Assembly: GCA_017557005.1 (NCBI GenBank)
Contig: JAFZFZ010000089.1
Location: 1 to 40,826 of the forward strand
Direction: 5' to 3'
Length of the DNA: 40,826 nucleotides
DNA from: Bacteroidaceae bacterium
GTDB lineage: Bacteria; Bacteroidota; Bacteroidia; Bacteroidales; Bacteroidaceae
The notes beneath the pieces are model-generated. The model worked only from the letters and a program-made list of their open reading frames with translations. It was not told where the DNA came from and did not search any database. Positions 27,976-36,188 of this stretch are shown one piece after another. A program made the position numbers and the translations under genes. Position 1 is the first letter of the stretch, and every line of letters starts with the position of its first letter.

Positions 27976-28617
27976 CTAACAGCCAACAGCCCGCTTATAC
28001 ACCCCTTTAGCAATGCCGCTCTTCACGATGCGACCATCGGCAAGCATCTCTGCCATGTGGCGGCGAGCGGTGCTCATGCTGCAATGGCATAGTGTGGCAT
28101 AGTTGCGCACGGTGATGTACTCGTGTCGGGCGAAGTAGTTGTCCAAGGCCTCGGCGAGCGCATCATCTGCAAGCGGCTGCTTCACCACACCATCCCACTC
28201 GAAGGCGAGTCCTGAGATCTGCTGTGTCAGGTTCTTCGAGGGGCGGAAAGTGATGCCCTTGGCCACGATCTCCGTGTTGCGTAGCTCCTCATCGGCACTC
28301 TTGCGCGTAGCCGTGCCCACCTCGAGCGACAGCGTGCCCAGATTACCCAGCGACACGCGATGGCCCTGCATGAGCGCATCCACTATCTCTCCCTCCAGTG
28401 CCCGCCACGCAGCTATCACATCCGTGTCGGTGAGGCTCATGGCATCGTTGATATTTTCCGCCATGTCCTTCACATCTACACGCTGGGCATTGGCCACGGT
28501 CACGCGTATGCCCCACAGCTCGCCAGTCTCTGCGCCATTGCGCAAGCAACGTCGTGTGCCACGGCACTTGATGGTCCCATGACCTGTTCTCATTCTTGTG
28601 TTTCGTTTCTTTGCCAT
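27976..28617 (-). CDS. HU-like DNA-binding domain fused to a winged helix
   Basis: 213 aa from the ATG at 28617. Residues about 35-135 match the Bacteroidota HU-HIG type: IRVTVANAQRVDVKDMAENINDAMSL, IVDALMQGHRVSLGNLGTLSLEVG (two parts), and KGITFRPSKNL. Unlike ordinary HU-HIG proteins it has a C-terminal winged-helix segment: HEYITVRNYATLCHCSMSTARRHMAEML followed by DGRIVKSG (DeoR-like). The N-terminus is unusually basic (MAKKRNTRMRTGHG). The frame continues upstream to 28719, but that extension runs into the CATCGCGATG operators. It probably combines DNA bending with sequence recognition; autoregulation through the array is inferred. Confidence 0.8.
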   Translation of the reverse strand: MAKKRNTRMRTGHGTIKCRGTRRCLRNGAETGELWGIRVTVANAQRVDVKDMAENINDAMSLTDTDVIAAWRALEGEIVDALMQGHRVSLGNLGTLSLEVGTATRKSADEELRNTEIVAKGITFRPSKNLTQQISGLAFEWDGVVKQPLADDALAEALDNYFARHEYITVRNYATLCHCSMSTARRHMAEMLADGRIVKSGIAKGVYKRAVGC

Positions 28618-28694
28618 AAATTTCTGATGATAGGTTCCTTTATCTAAAATCTTCAGTCTCTTTCCGTAAAACCAACGGCTCCTCATTCTTACTT

Positions 28695-28770
28695 CATCGC
28701 GATGACACCTACGCTCCATCGCGATGATTCAAATACACCACTGCGATGATTCGCACGCACCATCGCGATG
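28695..28770. promoter_or_regulatory. Four CATCGCGATG palindromes at 22-bp spacing (operator or iteron array)
   Basis: Palindromic 10-mers at 28695-28704, 28717-28726, 28739-28748 (CACTGCGATG, a variant) and 28761-28770. Each start is exactly 22 bp after the previous one, two DNA turns, so all lie on the same face. Bases after each palindrome are also similar (GATGA then CNC). The array lies between the predicted promoter (28795-28802) and the HU/winged-helix start, where a bound protein would block or bend the initial transcript region. Confidence 0.85.
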
Positions 28771-28794
28771 ACACAACCAATTGGTAATACTCTG

Positions 28795-28802
28795 TAAAGA
28801 TA
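28795..28802 (-). promoter_or_regulatory. Probable -7 element for the HU/winged-helix gene
   Basis: TATCTTTA on the minus strand, one base from consensus, about 25 bp upstream of the first palindrome met by the polymerase. Confidence 0.5.
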
Positions 28803-29318
28803 ATAAAAAGTTCCATTCCGTGCAATAGCACCGCCCATTTTCTTTAGGGACAAAGACCGCATTACTTTACTCTCTCACGGAGAATATTTTGGTTGCCACA
28901 GAATGCGCAGGACTTTCGCAGACCAACGCTATTTCCGCCTTGCCGTAGGCGCGGAGGGTAGGGCGTTTCATAGAGTGAAGTGTTAAGAGTAGGGGAGAAA
29001 CTTTTACCGATTTACCGATGTGTTTCCTATATGGAACATATATTAAATAATTAAATAAAAATATTTCTATTGATGTAATTATTTATTTTTTCATATATCT
29101 ATCGGATATAGAAAACGAATCGGTAAATCGGTAAGAGGTTATTCGTCGGGGATGCTCTCTGTCCTAGCGGATTGATAAATCATAAGACAGATGAACAAAA
29201 CAACTATCCCAACTTGGAAGACAAATACCGCAAGAATCGGCCTGCATTTCTTTACTCGATGAAACCGTTACAGATTGTAACCGGTTGAGAATGCGGTTGC
29301 CGATGGCAACGAATCATT
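28803..29318. repeat. Non-coding region with a 16-bp perfect inverted repeat
   Basis: No gene seen. TTACCGATTTACCGAT (29004-29019) and its exact complement ATCGGTAAATCGGTAA (29119-29134) bracket 99 bp that are very AT-rich. Each arm is itself a direct repeat of TTTACCGA. Two further small hairpins with the same GAT loop occur near the end: GTTACA-GAT-TGTAAC (about 29269-29283) and GTTGCC-GAT-GGCAAC (29296-29310), the second just beyond the stop of the next minus-strand gene. Confidence 0.8.
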
Positions 29319-29729
29319 TCATTTGCGGCTATCCATCGTCTTGTCGTAGAAGTACTCGCAAGCGATGGCGATGCCTGCCATCGCACCATCCTTTAGCTTG
29401 TCGCTGACTATCTCATTGGCAAGCAAGTGGCCGATGACTCTCAGGTTAAAGAAGTTCCAGCACAACCCCTTCTCTCTCAAGACGGATGGGTTATGAACCA
29501 CCTCTACATGGTTGCGCACTAAGAAACTCCTGTAATCCTTCACTACCTGCTGATTGCAATATAGGATCATCTCCAGATTGCCCGACTGAAGGGCTGCATC
29601 AACACGCTCCAGGTGATACCGTATGCCCTTCACATAGTCCGTATCGCTGGCCAATACGTCATACGCCTCTTTTGCCAACTTAAGGCCTGCCTTGATTTCG
29701 GCCAATGGTAGTTTTCGTTCGTCGCTCAT
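29319..29729 (-). CDS. Hypothetical helical protein (136 aa)
   Basis: 136 aa, cytoplasmic, almost wholly helical, with no recognised family. Segments such as IKAGLKLAKEAYDVLAS, VDAALQSGNLEMILYCNQQVVKDY and KDGAMAGIAIACEYFYDK suggest a helical bundle. It ends next to a GAT-loop hairpin. It is divergent from the XRE regulator, 200 bp away, and could belong with that regulator or with the defence genes; nothing in the sequence shows which. Confidence 0.75.
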   Translation of the reverse strand: MSDERKLPLAEIKAGLKLAKEAYDVLASDTDYVKGIRYHLERVDAALQSGNLEMILYCNQQVVKDYRSFLVRNHVEVVHNPSVLREKGLCWNFFNLRVIGHLLANEIVSDKLKDGAMAGIAIACEYFYDKTMDSRK

Positions 29730-29927
29730 AGTCTGTTTCTGATATGATGTATCACTACAACACCGATTTCTTAAGAAAGTTTGACGAAAGTTTACAATTT
29801 CTCATTGTCCTTCACGTATGTGTACTATTGGCCGTTGTATTATTTTCACGTAATAGCGACCTTTGCATGGGCATATTATGTACAAACTAAATACCACGGA
29901 GCATTGCCGTTACAATGCACTAAAACT

Positions 29928-30152
29928 ATGACACTACAAGATAAGGTCGGCAAAGCCATCGTACAGCTACGCAAGGGGCGCGGCATCTCTCAGGAGACCT
30001 TCGCCTTCGAGGCTGGCATAGACCGCCGCTACATGAGCGACATCGAGAATGGTAAACGCAACATCTCACTCGACATACTCGAACGCGTATGCCAACAACT
30101 CGGCATCAAAATCAGCGAGTTCTTTGGGGTGGTGGAGAAGATTAATGAATGA
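29928..30152 (+). CDS. XRE-type helix-turn-helix regulator (controller-like)
   Basis: 74 aa from the ATG at 29928. A single HTH_3 domain: KAIVQLRKGRGISQETFAFEAGIDRRYMSDIENGKRNISLDILERVCQQLGI (in parts, about 8-58), with GISQETFAFEAGIDRRYMSDIENG as helix-turn-helix. Size and position match controller proteins of type II restriction-modification systems, which delay nuclease expression. A longer frame from a TTG at 29781 adds residues from non-coding sequence and is rejected. Its last eight bases overlap the methyltransferase start. Its base composition resembles the GC-rich host genes, not the AT-rich methyltransferase downstream. Confidence 0.85.
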   Translation: MTLQDKVGKAIVQLRKGRGISQETFAFEAGIDRRYMSDIENGKRNISLDILERVCQQLGIKISEFFGVVEKINE

Positions 30153-31194
30153 GAAGATGAAAAAGAAATATACATTCATAGATTTGTTTGCAGGGTGTGG
30201 AGGTTTGTCTTTAGGCTTTGAGATGGCAGGCTTTGAAAGTTTGCTAGCCATTGATAACTGGAAAGATGCCTTAATCACTTACGAGCATAATAGAAAAGGC
30301 GCTAGAACTTTGTGTGGAGACTTGTCATCACTTGATCCCAAGCAGGTTAGAGAAGACTTTGAAATTTCAGGTGTTGATGTTATTGTAGGTGGACCTCCCT
30401 GTCAAGGTTTTTCTTTAGCAGGAAAGAGGATTATCGAAGATGAACGCAATAAGCTTTATCAATCGTTTGTAGGTTTTGTTAAGGAATTTAAGCCTAAAGC
30501 TTTTGTAATGGAGAATGTCCCCAATATTCTCAGTATTGGGGATGGAGCTATCCGAGATTCGATAATACGTGACTTTGAATCTATGGGATATACCGTTAAT
30601 GTAAAGGTTTTATTAGCGTCTGATTATGGGGTTCCTCAGAATAGAAGAAGAGCGTTTTTTGTTGGCCTTCTTGGAGGTTCTAGTTTTGAATTCCCAGCAC
30701 ATCTCAAAAGTTCTCCTGTTAGTTCTTATGAAGCATTAAGTGATTTGCCTGAAGAGAGTCTCTCTCAAGGTGCAGCGTATCCAATGGAACCTATCTCTGA
30801 CTTTCAAATTTATGCAAGAGAAAGTAGTTTAGGCGTTTATAATCATGACATCACCATCCATAATGAAAAGACCAAAGAAATCATCGCAATGGTTCCTGAT
30901 GGAGGTAATTATAAATGTCTTCCAATAGAACTTCAAGGTATAAGAAAGGTTCATATTGCTTGGACAAGATTGAATAGTAAGAAACCAGGATTTACTATAG
31001 ATTGCGGTCATAATCATCATTTTCACTATAAATACAATAGAGTTCCCACTGCTAGAGAATCTGCACGTATCCAATCATTTCCTGATAGGTTTATTTTTAT
31101 AGGTAACAAGGGCAGTCAACTTAAGCAAATTGGAAACGCGGTTCCACCATTGTTAGCCAAAGCAATTTCAGAACAACTCTTAAAATTCTTATAG
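30145..31194 (+). CDS. DNA (cytosine-5)-methyltransferase 1
   Basis: 349 aa from 30145 (or 345 from 30157). All core C5-MTase motifs are present: I FIDLFAGCGGLSLGFE (11-26), IV VGGPPCQGFS with catalytic Cys86, VI ENVPN (123-127), VIII QNRRRAFFVG (165-174), and X near the C-terminus (KQIGNAVPPLLAKAI). The target recognition region between VIII and IX is short. It transfers methyl from SAM to cytosine C5, protecting DNA from the cognate nuclease. The next gene starts two bases after its stop. Composition is AT-rich compared with the regulator it overlaps. Confidence 0.93.
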   Translation: MNEKMKKKYTFIDLFAGCGGLSLGFEMAGFESLLAIDNWKDALITYEHNRKGARTLCGDLSSLDPKQVREDFEISGVDVIVGGPPCQGFSLAGKRIIEDERNKLYQSFVGFVKEFKPKAFVMENVPNILSIGDGAIRDSIIRDFESMGYTVNVKVLLASDYGVPQNRRRAFFVGLLGGSSFEFPAHLKSSPVSSYEALSDLPEESLSQGAAYPMEPISDFQIYARESSLGVYNHDITIHNEKTKEIIAMVPDGGNYKCLPIELQGIRKVHIAWTRLNSKKPGFTIDCGHNHHFHYKYNRVPTARESARIQSFPDRFIFIGNKGSQLKQIGNAVPPLLAKAISEQLLKFL

Positions 31195-31195
31195 T

Positions 31196-32614
31196 ATGTA
31201 CATACCAGAGCACCAATACAGATGCACTATCATCAGAGGTAAAAGCCAAACAGATATGGAAGACCTTCTTCCGTTGTATGCCAATATGGTTCACAAACTT
31301 TGCCCATGTGAGGAAGAATGTTTTAGAAATTCTTGCTTAAGGATTCTATCAAAGGCGTTGTTCAACACGGATGCATACAATACTCTTTCTAAGAGCAATC
31401 AGAAAACTGTTAAAAATCATTTCACAGAAATTGCAGGAATATTGTTAGGCTTATACTATCCAATAAAGGAGGATTCAGGAATAACATACATATATGAATC
31501 CGAATCATGCAAATATCTTATAGAGAACAATGACTATCCAACATTCTTCAAGAATCTTTGTCTGAATTATCAGTTCCCTAATGGTGCGAAGAAGGGAAAT
31601 CCTGTAAAAGAAGAAATATCTCTCAACATAAGACTAAAACCTTTCTGCTATGTTGTGTCACTGCTCTACTATGCACAATCTCAACCTCAAAAAATTCTAC
31701 TTACCAAACAAGAAATCGGATACTATGTTTTGAACAACTTAGATGTATTGCAAGGCAATGTTACTTGTTCTGAAGTTTATAATCGCATAATGGAAGATAG
31801 AAAGAACAACATTAAGCGTGAGAAGCTTTCAGGCTCTAGAGATTGGCAGCACATAAAGGAGCAGTTTAACCTTCTTGAACTTGCAAATATTATTGAAACC
31901 AATGCAACCTATATTTGGCTAAATAAGAACGAACCAGAGTCAATTGCAATATTCTTGAAGCACTTAAATCACTTCAAATTTGATGCTTACAAATACAACT
32001 TGAGAATCAAAAAGGAGAAGGAGTTCTATTATCAGGATTGGAAAGCCGCCTATGGTTCTTTTAATAAAGAACTATTGAATGTATACACCACTTTTGACAA
32101 CAAAATTGTAATTGTTGGTAAGGAAGAGCAAAAAGCGCTTGGCGGCGCAACAAAATCAACTGTCGATCTTGGCGATGAAGGTGAAGCTTTAGTATTCAAA
32201 TTGGAACAAGAGAGAGTAAGAAACTACAAAGAACGATTGGTTAATAAAGTCTTATTGTTAGGTAAGACAAAAGGCTTGGGATATGACATTTCATCAATAG
32301 AAGCTGATGAGAATCCTACAAAACCGGAGTTTGCACGATACATTGAAGTTAAATCCACAAAAAGAATAACAGAGCCATCTTTTGATAATGTGTGGGTAGA
32401 TTCTCTAAATATCACAGCTAAAGAATGGGTAGCAGCAGAGCAATATGGTGAATATTACAATATCTATAGAGTGTACTTCACTAAAACGAAGACATTTGTA
32501 GTCAGAATTAATAATCCCTTCAAGAAGTCATTAGATGGTGATATTGAAGTATATCCCACCATTTATCAGATGAATTTTGATTCAAAAGTAATTGAACATA
32601 GATATGCCGAATAA
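31196..32614 (+). CDS. Probable restriction endonuclease with DUF3883 (NOV_C) domain
   Basis: 472 aa between two cytosine methyltransferases. Residues 1-310 are not recognised and may hold DNA recognition. The C-terminal part matches DUF3883/NOV_C: GDEGEALVFKLEQER (about 325-339), GYDISSI with Asp364, and YIEVKST with Glu384 and Lys386, a D...ExK layout of the PD-(D/E)xK nuclease fold. This makes it the best candidate for the restriction enzyme, but specificity and activity are not shown. It starts two bases after methyltransferase 1 and its end overlaps methyltransferase 2 by 11 bases, a tightly packed operon. Confidence 0.75.
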   Translation: MYIPEHQYRCTIIRGKSQTDMEDLLPLYANMVHKLCPCEEECFRNSCLRILSKALFNTDAYNTLSKSNQKTVKNHFTEIAGILLGLYYPIKEDSGITYIYESESCKYLIENNDYPTFFKNLCLNYQFPNGAKKGNPVKEEISLNIRLKPFCYVVSLLYYAQSQPQKILLTKQEIGYYVLNNLDVLQGNVTCSEVYNRIMEDRKNNIKREKLSGSRDWQHIKEQFNLLELANIIETNATYIWLNKNEPESIAIFLKHLNHFKFDAYKYNLRIKKEKEFYYQDWKAAYGSFNKELLNVYTTFDNKIVIVGKEEQKALGGATKSTVDLGDEGEALVFKLEQERVRNYKERLVNKVLLLGKTKGLGYDISSIEADENPTKPEFARYIEVKSTKRITEPSFDNVWVDSLNITAKEWVAAEQYGEYYNIYRVYFTKTKTFVVRINNPFKKSLDGDIEVYPTIYQMNFDSKVIEHRYAE

Positions 32615-34058
32615 AAAACTGAAAGTTGCATCATTATTTTGTGGATGTGGAGGCTCAGACCTTGGAATGATTGGCGGTTTCCAGTTCTTAAATAATTACT
32701 ATAGCGAGTTAAACTTCGAAATTGTTTATGCAGTAGATTTTGACAAATGGGCAGTTGAAACATATAACAAGAACTTCGTACATAAGGCAATTGTAGCAGA
32801 TGTAATAGAAGAAGATTTTTCAAAAATCCCTGACATCGATGTGATGATAGGCGGTTTCCCCTGCCAGTCTTTCAGTACCGTTAATCCAACAAAAGATACT
32901 AATGATGACAGAGCAAATCTTTATAAACAGATAGTTCGTTTTCTTATTGAGAAAAAACCAAAGTATTTTATCTGTGAAAATGTTAAAGGTTTGATGACCC
33001 TTCAGAAGGGTGCAATTATCACTAAGATAATGAGCGAGTTCCGTTCAGTTGGCTATAACGTAAACTACCAATTAATGAAAGCTGTCGAATTTGGAATACC
33101 ACAACGTCGAGAAAGGGTTTTCATTGTTGGTATTAGAAATGACATTCCGTACAATTATAAGTTTCCCCATGCTCTTTTGAGGGAACCCGAATATACCCCA
33201 TTGAAAGCGGTAATAGACGAATTATCCATTTCTCAAGAAAAATATTATTTTTCAGAGAGAGCAGTTCAAGGCGTTAAGAACGCGAAGAACAATATGAAAA
33301 GAGGTTTGTGGCAAGATTTAGGAAAGCCTTGTCTTACTATAACTTCTCATTTAGCCAAGACCAGCATGAACTCCAGAGATCCCATCTTGTTAGTTGACGA
33401 AAGCGCTGAATTGTACCGTAGATTTACACCTCGAGAAGCTGCTAGAATTCAGTCGTTCCCTGACACGTTTTTACTTAACAATTCTGAAGCAAAATCGTAC
33501 AAACAGATAGGTAATGCAATACCTCCTGTCTTAATGTGGTATGTTGCAAATGCGTTACAAAACGCAATCGCTGATAGCAAAGGTAAAAATGAAGAAAGCT
33601 CAGAAGAAGCCTATTCTTTAGATTTTTCAGATGTTTTGGAATCTTTTCCCGACAGGATAGTTGTCCGCAACGTAGAACGACAAAATACGCCATCTATTCA
33701 TTTATTAAAAGAGAAAAATCTCTTAATTAGCTTAGTAAAAAGTGACAATCTTGACCACTTTCTAGATGGTTCTGCAAGGGTCTATTACACTGGTAAGAAA
33801 TTTCCTTCGACAGTAGCACTCAACAAACTTTATTACTTTATGCCATACGTAAAGAATAAAGGTATACGCGATTTGTATCTCATAAAGATAGCACGTGTGG
33901 GAACTAAAAAGGAAGTGCATCCAGAATGCGATGACAATGATTTCAGACTCGTGTTTGAGATTGATTACGTTTGCCAGTTATTTGATGACTATAAGCCTGT
34001 AGAGTTGAAGATTTGGTATACTTTTACAGATACAATATTAGGTGAAATAATTAAGTGA
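32604..34058 (+). CDS. DNA (cytosine-5)-methyltransferase 2 with C-terminal extension
   Basis: 484 aa from the ATG at 32604 (a TTG at 32592 is less likely). Motif I SLFCGCGGSDLGMIGG (10-25), IV GGFPCQSFSTVNP with catalytic Cys87, VI ENVKG, VIII PQRRERVFIVG (166-176), IX RFTPREAARIQSFPD and X KQIGNAIPPVL. Residues about 320-484 are an extra domain I do not recognise. Two C5 enzymes flanking one nuclease is the arrangement expected for an asymmetric recognition site, with one enzyme per strand. The AbiH-like gene follows after 10 bases. Confidence 0.92.
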   Translation: MPNKKLKVASLFCGCGGSDLGMIGGFQFLNNYYSELNFEIVYAVDFDKWAVETYNKNFVHKAIVADVIEEDFSKIPDIDVMIGGFPCQSFSTVNPTKDTNDDRANLYKQIVRFLIEKKPKYFICENVKGLMTLQKGAIITKIMSEFRSVGYNVNYQLMKAVEFGIPQRRERVFIVGIRNDIPYNYKFPHALLREPEYTPLKAVIDELSISQEKYYFSERAVQGVKNAKNNMKRGLWQDLGKPCLTITSHLAKTSMNSRDPILLVDESAELYRRFTPREAARIQSFPDTFLLNNSEAKSYKQIGNAIPPVLMWYVANALQNAIADSKGKNEESSEEAYSLDFSDVLESFPDRIVVRNVERQNTPSIHLLKEKNLLISLVKSDNLDHFLDGSARVYYTGKKFPSTVALNKLYYFMPYVKNKGIRDLYLIKIARVGTKKEVHPECDDNDFRLVFEIDYVCQLFDDYKPVELKIWYTFTDTILGEIIK

Positions 34059-34068
34059 ACGAAGTAAT

Positions 34069-35088
34069 ATGTTACCTTCTATAGACTTCGACGCAATACG
34101 TACTGCAATCCCTAATTTAAATATCCCAAGTCAATGTTTGATTAGGGAGCCTGAACCTATTAAACCAATAATAGACACTATACCTAAATCGGTTCTTATT
34201 CTTGGTAATGGCTTCGATTTAGATTTGGGACTTAAGACTAGTTATGAAGATTTTGTAAACAGTAGTTATTGGCCGTTTAGAAAGTCTGGTAATGATTGTG
34301 TGGGGTCTTTGCCACAGTTCTTGGATCGCCGTTTGGGCACGATTGGTACTTGGTATGATTTAGAGGAGGCCTTAGCTAAATTCGCGTCTCAACGTGTTCG
34401 TCCTACAAGTGAACTAGTTGATAAGGACAAAGCTTCTTTTAACGAGTTAATTCAAAGCCTTAAAGAGTATTTGCAGAGTCAGGAGGATTCTTTTATTGAA
34501 GGGGAGAATACGGATTTAGTCACTCCTGCTTCCTTTTTTATGAGCCTATTCCTGCAGAAAGAGATCCATTCTATATACTCATTCAACTATACAAATGTAT
34601 GTAGATTATTCAGTAAGATAAATTCTTGTTTTGAAAAAGTGTGTACATGTACCCATGTCCATGGGTCACTTGCACACGGAAATATTATTTTAGGCGCAGG
34701 AGATCAAAGAGAACTTAATGATAACTACTTTGAATTTTATAAGAGCGCAAGTCCTCATTATGAAAGTAATAATCTTGTTGAAGATTTAAACTCTGCAGAT
34801 GAAGTGTATATTTTCGGACATTCACTTGGCTTAAACGATCATGATTACTTCTCAGACTTTTTCAAGAAGGCTTCAAAGGAAGTGCATCTCCCATCTTTAT
34901 CAAGAAAAATAAAGATTAGAATATTTACTCTTAATGACAAGTCTGAGATAGAAATTAAGAAGCAACTAATGCGTCTTACAGAAAAGCATTTAGCTGGGCT
35001 TTATGCGCATTGTGACTTGAAAATATTAAAAACTTGTAATGAATCTCAATCTGATTGGATGAATTCTAATTCCTCATTTTATTTGTAA
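34069..35088 (+). CDS. AbiH-family abortive infection protein
   Basis: 339 aa. AbiH motifs: VLILGNGFDLDLGLKTSYEDF (about 43-63, in parts), the central IYSFNYTNVCRLF, HVHGSLAHGNIILG, and near the C-terminus EVYIFGHSLGLNDHDYFSDFF. AbiH proteins protect lactococci against some phages; the biochemical activity is unknown. It follows methyltransferase 2 by 10 bp and has the same AT-rich composition, so it is probably part of the acquired block. The block ends here: the next gene is GC-rich. Confidence 0.88.
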   Translation: MLPSIDFDAIRTAIPNLNIPSQCLIREPEPIKPIIDTIPKSVLILGNGFDLDLGLKTSYEDFVNSSYWPFRKSGNDCVGSLPQFLDRRLGTIGTWYDLEEALAKFASQRVRPTSELVDKDKASFNELIQSLKEYLQSQEDSFIEGENTDLVTPASFFMSLFLQKEIHSIYSFNYTNVCRLFSKINSCFEKVCTCTHVHGSLAHGNIILGAGDQRELNDNYFEFYKSASPHYESNNLVEDLNSADEVYIFGHSLGLNDHDYFSDFFKKASKEVHLPSLSRKIKIRIFTLNDKSEIEIKKQLMRLTEKHLAGLYAHCDLKILKTCNESQSDWMNSNSSFYL

Positions 35089-35120
35089 CCTTCCTTTCCT
35101 ATGGTTCGAAAAAAGATTCT

Positions 35121-35504
35121 ATGAAATACATCGAAGTAGTTGCAGCCATCATTCATCACGAAGGCAAGTATCTAGCCACTCAGCGTGGCTATGGTGACTT
35201 CAAAGGCCAGTGGGAGTTCCCTGGTGGCAAAATCGAGCCGTGCGAGGGTAGGGAAGAGGCGCTAGTGCGCGAGATACGCGAGGAGCTGCGCATGGAGATC
35301 GTGCCCGAGCGGTGGCTGTGCACTACGGAGTATGACTATCCGGCCTTTCATCTTACCATGCACTGTTACCTGTGCCATATCACGGAGGGTACGCCTCAGC
35401 TCACCGAGCACCTCGCTGCTTGCTGGCTCGCTCCCGAGGAACTGCTCTCGGTGCAGTGGCTTCCGGCGGATGTGGAAGCGGTTTCTCTGCTACTGCAACG
35501 ATAA
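35121..35504 (+). CDS. MutT-type Nudix hydrolase (8-oxo-dGTPase-like)
   Basis: 127 aa. Nudix box is visible: G36 then x5, Glu42, x7, REIREEL at 50-56, although the usual Gly after EEx is Arg57. N-terminal EVVAAIIHHEGKYLATQRGYGDFKGQWEFPGG and length match the (deoxy)nucleoside triphosphate pyrophosphohydrolase group that removes oxidised nucleotides. Composition is host-like, marking the right edge of the AT-rich island. It may be resident housekeeping rather than part of the defence block. Confidence 0.88.
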   Translation: MKYIEVVAAIIHHEGKYLATQRGYGDFKGQWEFPGGKIEPCEGREEALVREIREELRMEIVPERWLCTTEYDYPAFHLTMHCYLCHITEGTPQLTEHLAACWLAPEELLSVQWLPADVEAVSLLLQR

Positions 35505-35546
35505 CGATGACGAAACGGCAACAATAACGAATTCGTCAGACAGTGT

Positions 35547-35963
35547 ATGACAAATTTGGTTTTTCTGAAAAGTTCCAGCAGCGACGAGATTATTTATCCT
35601 CATCGAAGAACATCAGTACGACACATTAAACGAAAAACCATAACTGAAAAGGACCAACGAGCTGAATATGGCGAACAGGTAATAAGAAACCTGGCTGCTT
35701 CTCTGACAAAGATATATGGCAAGGGTTTTTCTATGAGAAACCTTTATTATTTCCTAAACTTTTATCAAGGACATGCCGACTCATTCTACATAGAATCAGA
35801 AACTAACATTTTGCAATCACTGTCTGCAAAATCTCCAATCAGGCTTTCGTGGACCCACTATCGCATCATCTTACAAGAACCGAACGCGGAAGCCCGCGCT
35901 TGGTATGAGAACGAGGCTGCAAATGAAATGTGGAGCACGAGAACACTGCAACGTATCTCATAG
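35547..35963 (+). pseudogene. Remnant of a DUF1016 / YhcG-type PDDEXK nuclease gene
   Basis: 138 aa. Residues about 36-135 match the DUF1016 N-terminal region: RAEYGEQVIRNLAASLTKIYGKGFSMRNLYYF, then LSWTHYRIILQEPNAEARAWYENEAANEMWSTRTLQRI. The family normally continues with a C-terminal PDDEXK nuclease domain, which is missing, and the usual N-terminal WEIG segment is replaced by unrelated residues. Reading past the TAG at 35961 in the same frame gives 24 more codons ending QTPIFVKGEELIKYRK at 36035, possibly the tail of a deleted gene. It is most likely a decayed gene, or a deletion fusion. Confidence 0.6.
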
Positions 35964-36035
35964 GACAACACCGCCAGTCCACCTCAGACTCCCATCTTCG
36001 TCAAAGGTGAGGAGTTGATAAAGTATCGCAAATGA
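35964..36035 (+). pseudogene. Possible C-terminal gene remnant in frame with the DUF1016 fragment
   Basis: Twenty-three codons plus stop following the TAG at 35961-35963 in the same frame, ending TPIFVKGEELIKYRK. The residues look protein-like rather than random, but the parent family is not recognised. Confidence 0.3.
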
Positions 36036-36121
36036 GCGATTACGATTACGATTACAATTAATTTGCGCACTCGCTAACTTTTTCGAAAAAACTTCGTACA
36101 TTTACGACAGAGTCGTTAAGA

Positions 36122-36188
36122 TTCTCTCGCTCGCTGTGAAAAATATTCAAGTAAACTTGATATTTCTCGCTCGCTTATTCGTACCTTT
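36122..36188 (-). repeat. REP-like element copy 3, overlapping a promoter
   Basis: Inverted orientation. AGCGAGCG flanks lie either side of a central stem CAAGT-AA-ACTTG (36148-36159). The end of the element (complement AAGGTACGAATAAGCG) includes the TACCTTTG promoter of the RhuM-like gene on the plus strand. It is the most divergent of the four copies. Confidence 0.7.

Noticed and set aside
28618..28719. Longer N-terminus of the HU/winged-helix protein
   Set aside because: The extension is encoded by the operator-like palindromes and has no protein-like conservation pattern.
29781..29927. TTG-initiated N-terminal extension of the XRE regulator
   Set aside because: The added residues are aromatic-rich, unlike any regulator, and derive from promoter-region DNA.
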